Source: Drosophila miranda (taxonomy: Eukaryota > Arthropoda > Insecta > Diptera > Drosophilidae). From it: 64,000 bases of DNA. The stretch is from assembly GCF_003369915.1 (NCBI RefSeq), contig NC_046674.1:30507657-30571656 (forward strand). Reading direction: 5' to 3'. This document shows positions 57,914 to 64,000 of the stretch, in pieces; the first letter of the stretch is position 1, and each line of letters starts with the position of its first letter. Both the position numbers and the translations under genes were made by a program. The notes below the pieces were generated by a model. It saw nothing but the letters and a program-made list of their open reading frames with translations. It was not told where the DNA came from and made no database searches.

Positions 57914-60225
57914 CACTATGGTCCAGAATTCGTTTTTTTTGGCATAAAGTCGAAATTTTTATGTGAATGGATTACGTTTTTTCTTAAAAATTCTCAAAGT
58001 AAAATCTTCATACATATTAAAAACTAAAAATAAAACGAGGGGGAACGTTGTGAGTTGCTGCGGACACCGCAACTCTACGGTTATACCCGATACTAAGTCA
58101 GTATGGCTCTCCTCCGGCAGACGCCGCTAATATTAAACGACACGACAAAGAGTGCGTGCGAGAGAGACAGAAAATCACTGCCACTGCAAATTGATTTGTT
58201 CCTATTGGCTATAAAAATGATTTGATCTGATCCAGATTCAGCAATCTGATAGATATGGTCATTATCTATGATTCTGCGTTTTTAGTTTTCTCGAATGTGC
58301 AATATTGTGGATGCAACAGATTTTCGTCCTTTGTGTGGGCGGAAGGGGGTGGGGCGAAATTTTGAGATACACGTTTTATAGTAAGATCTAACAGGAGTGC
58401 GGATACCAAATTTGGTTACTCTAGCCTTAATAGTCTCTGAGATTTTTGAATATCCCCAGATTTTCGTCCTTTGCGGGGGCGGAAGGGGGTGTGGCGAAAT
58501 TTTGAAATAAACTCGTCTCGGTCCGATACATTAGGAGTGTGGATACCAAATTTGGTTGCTCTAGCTTTTGTAGTCTCTGAGATCTAGGCGCTAATGTTTT
58601 ACTCTAAGCAAAGCCGCCTATGCTACGTGTGTGTTAGAGAGAGACAGGGCGAGAAAAAATGAAATTGTTTTCTTGATGCTGGCTATAATAATGATACGAT
58701 CCAATTCAGATTCCGCAGTCTTAAAGATATGGTCATTCTCTACAATTCTACGTTTTTTTCATATCTTTAAAATTGTGGATGCCACAGATTTTCGTCCTTT
58801 GTGGGGGCGGAAGTGGGCGGGGCGAAGTTTTGAAATATTTTTGTAGCAGTGACATATCACAGAAGTCTGGATCCAAAACATCGTTGCTCTAGCTCTTATA
58901 GTCTTTGAGCACTAGGCGCTGAAGCGGACGGACAGACGGACGGACGGACAGACAGACAGGGCTCAATCGACTCGGCTATTGATGCTGATCAAGAATATAT
59001 ATACTTTATGGGGTCGGAAACGATTCCTTCTGGACGTTACACACATCCACTTTTACCACAAATCTAATATACCCCAAAACTCATTTTGAGTATCGGGTAT
59101 AATAAATTATTAAGCTTCCCTGAAGTTTTTTGCGAGCTTTTGAAGGTGAACAATCGATCAGCTGATTGTAAGAACAAAATTGGCGCCAAATTACTTGTTT
59201 ACATTTTTACGTGGCGATCGAGTAAATTTGCTCAAATAAATTCGAACTGAGTTCTGCTGAGAAAAACTAACTACGTGAGTTTGTACCTACAAATGTTGGA
59301 ATTGACTGGAAAGTAATAACTTTGGCCCGTTTTGGCCCCTTTTCTTTAAATTTGTTAATATTCAGGAAAGTTCGAGTTTTTGCATAGCGATCTCATCGAT
59401 ATTTGGCGCAACAACAATAAAAAAAAAATCTCTCTCACATTGGATTTACAGTAAAATCAATAACAACCATTTGGAAAATGAAAAAAAAATTGATAAAAAT
59501 ATCAGTAATTTTGAATCCTTCATTACAAGAAACCTTCTGAAGTGTAACAAAATGATGGAACGGCTTCTGACCACCCATGCTTAATGGATGGCTTCTAAAA
59601 TAACAATTATTGTTGGTGAAAATATACAAATATACAACGTTTGAAAAGATAAGGTTCTGCATATAAGCATGCCAAAGCAGAATGGCAACGGCAATAGCAA
59701 TGATGGGAATATTTGCGAACAATAAGCTACTATCATCCATAACTATCTTTAGCGAAGCCCTTTTAAATATTTTTCACATAATCTTAATCGCAGTTTCGTG
59801 TAACTATTCTATAAATTCGGACAAATTTCGATCTTTTGTGAGATAACTTTTTGCTTATATATGCAAACCTATCCGTGGTACGCAATGTCCCCAACGATTC
59901 AAAAAGTATTAGTCCACGGTTTTCAAATAAACAATTCGACGTTGGTTCCACTTGGATGTTTAGGAGAAAATGCTTCCGAGGCACGGAATAAAATGTACAA
60001 AAAAGACAGATTATCACATGCAAGAAAAATAGTCGGGTAAATACTATGACTGAAATTTTTTATAGAGCGATAGATTCCTCGGATCCATTACTATCGAGTG
60101 CCTGTTTAAAGGAGAGGGAAAGGAAAAACAAGAAAAAGCCTCTTTCCAAAGAAGTATTAAATTTGAAGAAAGTAATTTAAATTTCCGAGCTTACGCAAAA
60201 AAAAAACGATTTCTGGACCATAGCG
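57914..60225. mobile_element. terminal-inverted-repeat DNA transposon, 1360/hoppel (P superfamily)-like
   Basis: CACTATGGTCCAGAATTCG at 57914 and its near-exact reverse complement ending at about 60225 form terminal inverted repeats of about 30 bp that include a T/A run. The sequence continues 'ggcataaagtcgaaattttt', which I recall from 1360/ProtoP ends. DINE-1 copy K sits inside, so the element itself is about 1.2 kb. No intact transposase is seen; minus-strand frames at 59435-59740 and 59784-60023 are short and unassigned. I found no clear flanking target duplication. The family name is from memory. Confidence 0.6.
58032..59102 (-). mobile_element. DINE-1/INE-1 Helentron-type element, copy K, inside the TIR element
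   Basis: Both ends present, three modules (subtype 1), short (GGAC)n at 58926-58960. A small deletion near 58176 removes 'gtctgagcgtgacgtcgggcg' type sequence. Confidence 0.92.
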
Positions 60226-61900
60226 GTGGGGGGTGGTGGGTGGTCCTGGAGGGTGGTGAGGGGTGGTGTGTTGCAAGTACAAGTACAAGTATATGTACAA
60301 AATTTGAAAGCTCTAGCTGAGTTGCTGTCTATAGAATGCTGGAGAAGGGGGTTGATGGCGTGGTCGAATCTAAAAAAAAAATCTAAATATTAAAAAGAAA
60401 ATTAAAGTAGTTTGGCAGGAACATGCTGAGTAATTGTTGAACTGTTTGTTTTACAAAATACGTTTAAAGATTGTGAGATTTTTTTTTGGGACAGATAGGT
60501 ACACATATGTACATACATACATATGCATAGGTAGATGGAAAACATATACATATATGTATTTTGTATGCACTGAACAGAATGAATAGAATCTCCTAGTATT
60601 TAAAAGTTTCCCCTAAAATTTGATTTTTGGGAGCAGTACAAAATATGAGATGAGCTAAAAGAGGAATTTCTAAGATATGTATATACAACATTTGAAAATG
60701 TTCCGACCAAAGTACCCTTCAATAGGTATGCAAATACTTTTGCACCCGCATCGTCTTTGCAGTAGAGACAAAGACATTCCAATTAATTTCAAATGAGAAT
60801 GCACAGAAGCCCTGAGCAAACATTTGCACAAATTTCAAATCGCTTTTGGTTTCTCTTTCGTATTGTGGATGCTTTTTTCGGGAGTTGGGTGCCGCAGAAG
60901 CTACTGAGATTACATGGGGATAACGCGACATGCTCGTGGCATACATTCCCTTTGCCTTTGCCACTGCCACTCTCACGCCCACCCCCGCAGCATTAAGTCC
61001 TGTAAATGCATTTCCAAATGATTTCGAACAGCGGGTATCGTATGTACCTGTACCTCCCCTCGCATCTCATTCACCATTTTCTCATTCGTATGGCACAGAG
61101 CTCGTTGGAGAGTTTTCCGCGTGTAGAGTTGTAGCCGAGTCAAACCGAACAGAAAGCTGTCCCGAAGCCTCTTCCTACCGGGTTTGCCACTGCTTGTAGG
61201 TGCCGTCGCTCGGTTTTCCTACCCTGTATATTTGTGCGCGGGGTGTATGCTGTGTTAGCAAAGGCTTAGGCGGTTTTTTTTTTTAGGTTTCTAAGTCAAA
61301 TGGAGTATCTATAAATCTGGGATGCACAATTTGTTTCGTGTCCGCAATTCGAATGACCTTTGGCTGTTTTTAGAAGAGCTGTAAAAATAAATATCCATCT
61401 GCATTTCTGATTGGCTAAAGATTACAGCCAACTTTTTAAATTTTATTTTATTTATTTTATTTATAATATATTTATATATTTTTATATATTATATATTTAT
61501 ATATTATTTTATAATATAGTTATGGTTATCATCAGAATAAGGAAAACATATTCACAAATTTCTTGGTCCAACTTTGGCTTGGGAAGCTATATTTTTTAAC
61601 GAATTCCTTGAAGATACTTTTCCAATAGGTATCTATTAGTTGTGACTCGTTTTTGTTCCTGTTCTGGTTGAAAGTATGCTGCTGCTGTCGCTGCCGCTGT
61701 CGCCATTGATGGTGATGGCAGGCCAGAGCCGGCGGTCTACGGGTCCTCTCACTCCGGGTTCAGTACGAGTCAAGCAGTCTTCGGCGTATCCAGCAAACGC
61801 GGTTCTTTTTTAAGCGCGTTTTGTATTATTCTACTCATATAATTTATCATTTGCGTCGCTATATGATTTCCTCCTTGTTTCCGTAGTACACAGGCAACTA
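60226..61900. other. gene-free stretch
   Basis: GT-rich patch (60226-60290), a TATA/TTTA-rich tract at 61435-61515, and short frames without domains. No gene is supported. Confidence 0.4.
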
Positions 61901-63390
61901 TTACTACTAATTGAACAGCCAATCGAATCGAATCGGCTAGCCATTCCACAGAAATTGCAAAGGAAAGGCAGCAACATCCACAGCCACAACCACTAAGGAA
62001 TCGAGTCCCGCAGAGATTTAACGAGGACCGGTCAACAGAGGCCGTTGTTCTACCTGCTGTTCGCTATTAGTCAGTACGTCCTACCGATTGCGGAGCTATG
62101 TAGTTCCAGCTCCCCGCGGCTTTGTGGAGCTCTATGTTTCGACCAATAGTATTTTTTTCCAAATTTTTGTACACGTGTTCGAGTGAGTGAGAGAGCGATC
62201 TTCGCGGGTATAGAGAGATATACCCAAATACTCATGTACTTATGAATGGGCGTGGCCCATCGACCTAATTACAAATAACCCCACCTTTAGACATACTTCC
62301 CTTTATTTTCTGTGGGATGGTTCTTCCACTGTGTTTTAAGATCTGATCAGAAATATCTTATGCACTTTCCACCATTTCTATTTTATCTCGTTCCAGCCGG
62401 TTCGGAGCGCGTGTCTTAACACAAAAGTCTGCTGGTAGCAATCGACTTTAAGCCACAAATAATTGAAAAGTTCGCAGAGAAAATGAAATTAAAATAATTA
62501 ACAATACAAATTAAATACGATCTTCATCAGACTTTTTCACTGTTCCATTTGATTTTGTTATTGACTGCGAAAAAGATAAAATTCCGCTAAAGAAAAGCAA
62601 TTCAACTACAAAAATTCAAAAATAAAATATATATAATAATAGTAAATAAAAACTAAATGAATAGTTCGAAATAGATAAATTTGTCATACATATTTCTTTG
62701 CGTAAAAGTGCGTCTAGCTAGAAATATAGTTAATTTTCATCATTTGTGAGTGTCTAGCCAATCAATCTACATATAGCAAATAGGAACTACAAGGTTTTAT
62801 ACCGAATTTAAAGGATTTTGCGAAAGGGCGCAGTGCGCAACTAATGCTCCCAAAATCACAAACAAAAGTAAAAAAAAAAACCAAAATAAATCAACCACAA
62901 CAATAATAAAAAAATGTAAATGTAAAATAAATAACAAAAGCAAATTTTTTTAAATATTAAAAATTATACATATTTACAAAAAAGAGAAGCAAAAACCAAT
63001 AAAAAAGACTTGAATTTCTTAAAGAAATAAATATGTATACAAGAAAAAGCGTATAACAACCACAACAACAACAAGAAAAACGGACTTCCAACGATCTCGA
63101 ATAACGACGAAACGAAATATATTTTAGAGCAGAGGCTCCCCTCGAAATTAAACTATGATAAAGAGCACGAAATTCGGTTAACAAAATATTTGCCAATTTA
63201 ATAAATAAAAAAAGCTCGACGTTGGGCTACAAGAATTTATACTGAAACAGAAACCATTTTCAAGGCCAGTCCGAGAAAGCGTGAGAGAGTAAGAGCAGTC
63301 AGTAAAGGAGAAGGGTAGAGCGAGAGATCCGCTGTAAAGTGATATTTTATAAAACCTACGAAATATCAGTTAAGGACAACGACTTATAAG
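61901..63390 (+). other. probable non-coding first exon of a gene continuing past the window
   Basis: A long A-rich region with many CAAC/AAAC words and no long frame ends in TTATAAG|GTAAGTGCTT at 63390/63391, a near-perfect fly splice donor. This is the typical look of a long 5' UTR exon of a regulated Drosophila gene. The exon's left limit is not known; candidate initiator-like TCAGTAC words occur at about 61758 and 62088. The gene product cannot be told. Confidence 0.4.
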
Positions 63391-64000
63391 GTAAGTGCTT
63401 ATGGTAGAATATATATGAAAAGTTACTATTTCAACCAAACAAAATTTTAAAGATATTTGTTTTTTGTGTGTGTTATAAAGGGCCATTTAAAAATCAGAAT
63501 TTCTCTTTCAAATTAAAAAACTCAATAAACGACCATTTCAAAAAAATTAATTAATGTATATAATGAAAATATCAGGAGTTTTCAATTAAAATTTTCAACT
63601 GTTTATTGTTTGTCTTTATGTCTGCTATCCGCTTCCCCGTTCCGGGTTGTTCCAATCGAACGGTTCGACTAGCAATTTATGCATTAATTGTGTTCGTTGA
63701 TTGCATTGTTGTGGCCCCAACACAGACCCACACACAGTCATAGAGCAACACCCACAAGCAATCTACTCTCTCCCTATAACTCCTACCATTCAGATTCGCT
63801 TCCCATTGCATTGTCTGCTGAATGATGGCGGCAGTGCCAACCTGCGCACTCCCACTCATTCAAAATCAAATGCAAATTGGACTCTTGCACTCCTCCTACG
63901 CTCTCCTGTGCAACGATTTCACAACAATTTCATCGATTTTTAAATTGGCACAAATTAATAGAGAATATCCATTGTGAGAACGACGAAATATGAATCCCTC
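63391..64000 (+). other. possible start of a first intron
   Basis: AT-rich DNA after the GTAAGT donor; no acceptor or coding exon identified before the window ends. Confidence 0.3.

Overview
The window is nuclear DNA from a Drosophila-type fly. Three things point there: compact genes with 59-81 bp introns and insect-style splice sites, proteins whose closest relatives are fly or animal proteins (Coq8, FAD synthase, a MADF-BESS protein, mRpL49, Brms1, a YIPF1/2-type protein), and many copies of a DINE-1/INE-1 (mini-me) type Helentron element with its (TA)n - core - (GTCY)n architecture. The precise species is not decided by the sequence; a Drosophila outside the melanogaster subgroup is my inference.

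Layout. 1-19.6 kb is gene-poor (intergenic or intronic), with microsatellites, one MITE-like inverted-repeat element (764-1138), a decayed R1/LOA-type LINE fragment (6514-7229) abutting a DINE-1 copy (7230-8384), and a 67-bp insertion with a 13-bp target duplication (18489-18555). 19.6-33.4 kb is a compact gene cluster: Coq8 (-), FAD synthase (-), MADF-BESS factor (-), mRpL49 (+), Brms1 (-), YIPF1/2-like (+). mRpL49 and Brms1 are convergent; Brms1 and the YIPF gene are divergent from a ~720-bp intergenic region; TATCGATA (DRE) sites sit just upstream of mRpL49 and the YIPF gene. The set is housekeeping in character: coenzyme Q and flavin cofactors, mitochondrial translation, histone deacetylase complex, Golgi trafficking.

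36.4-60.2 kb is a nested transposable-element island. A non-LTR retrotransposon (CR1/Jockey group; ORF1, endonuclease, RT) was hit by three DINE-1 copies. Its inactivated RT half was then tandemly duplicated (copies 4.6-4.7 kb apart), apparently by unequal exchange between flanking DINE-1 copies. The hybrid DINE-1 at the junction has further expanded into three 620-bp tandem units. Next come a gag-less Ty3/gypsy element on the minus strand with a tRNA-Pro-type primer-binding site, another DINE-1, and a terminal-inverted-repeat element resembling 1360/hoppel (P superfamily) with a DINE-1 nested in it.

60.2-64 kb has no coding region that I can support. A long A-rich stretch ending in a strong splice donor (63391) looks like a non-coding first exon of a gene whose coding part lies beyond the window. 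The most unusual items are the DINE-1-driven rearrangements and two short insertions that share a (CCTAA)n-like tail and have clear target-site duplications.
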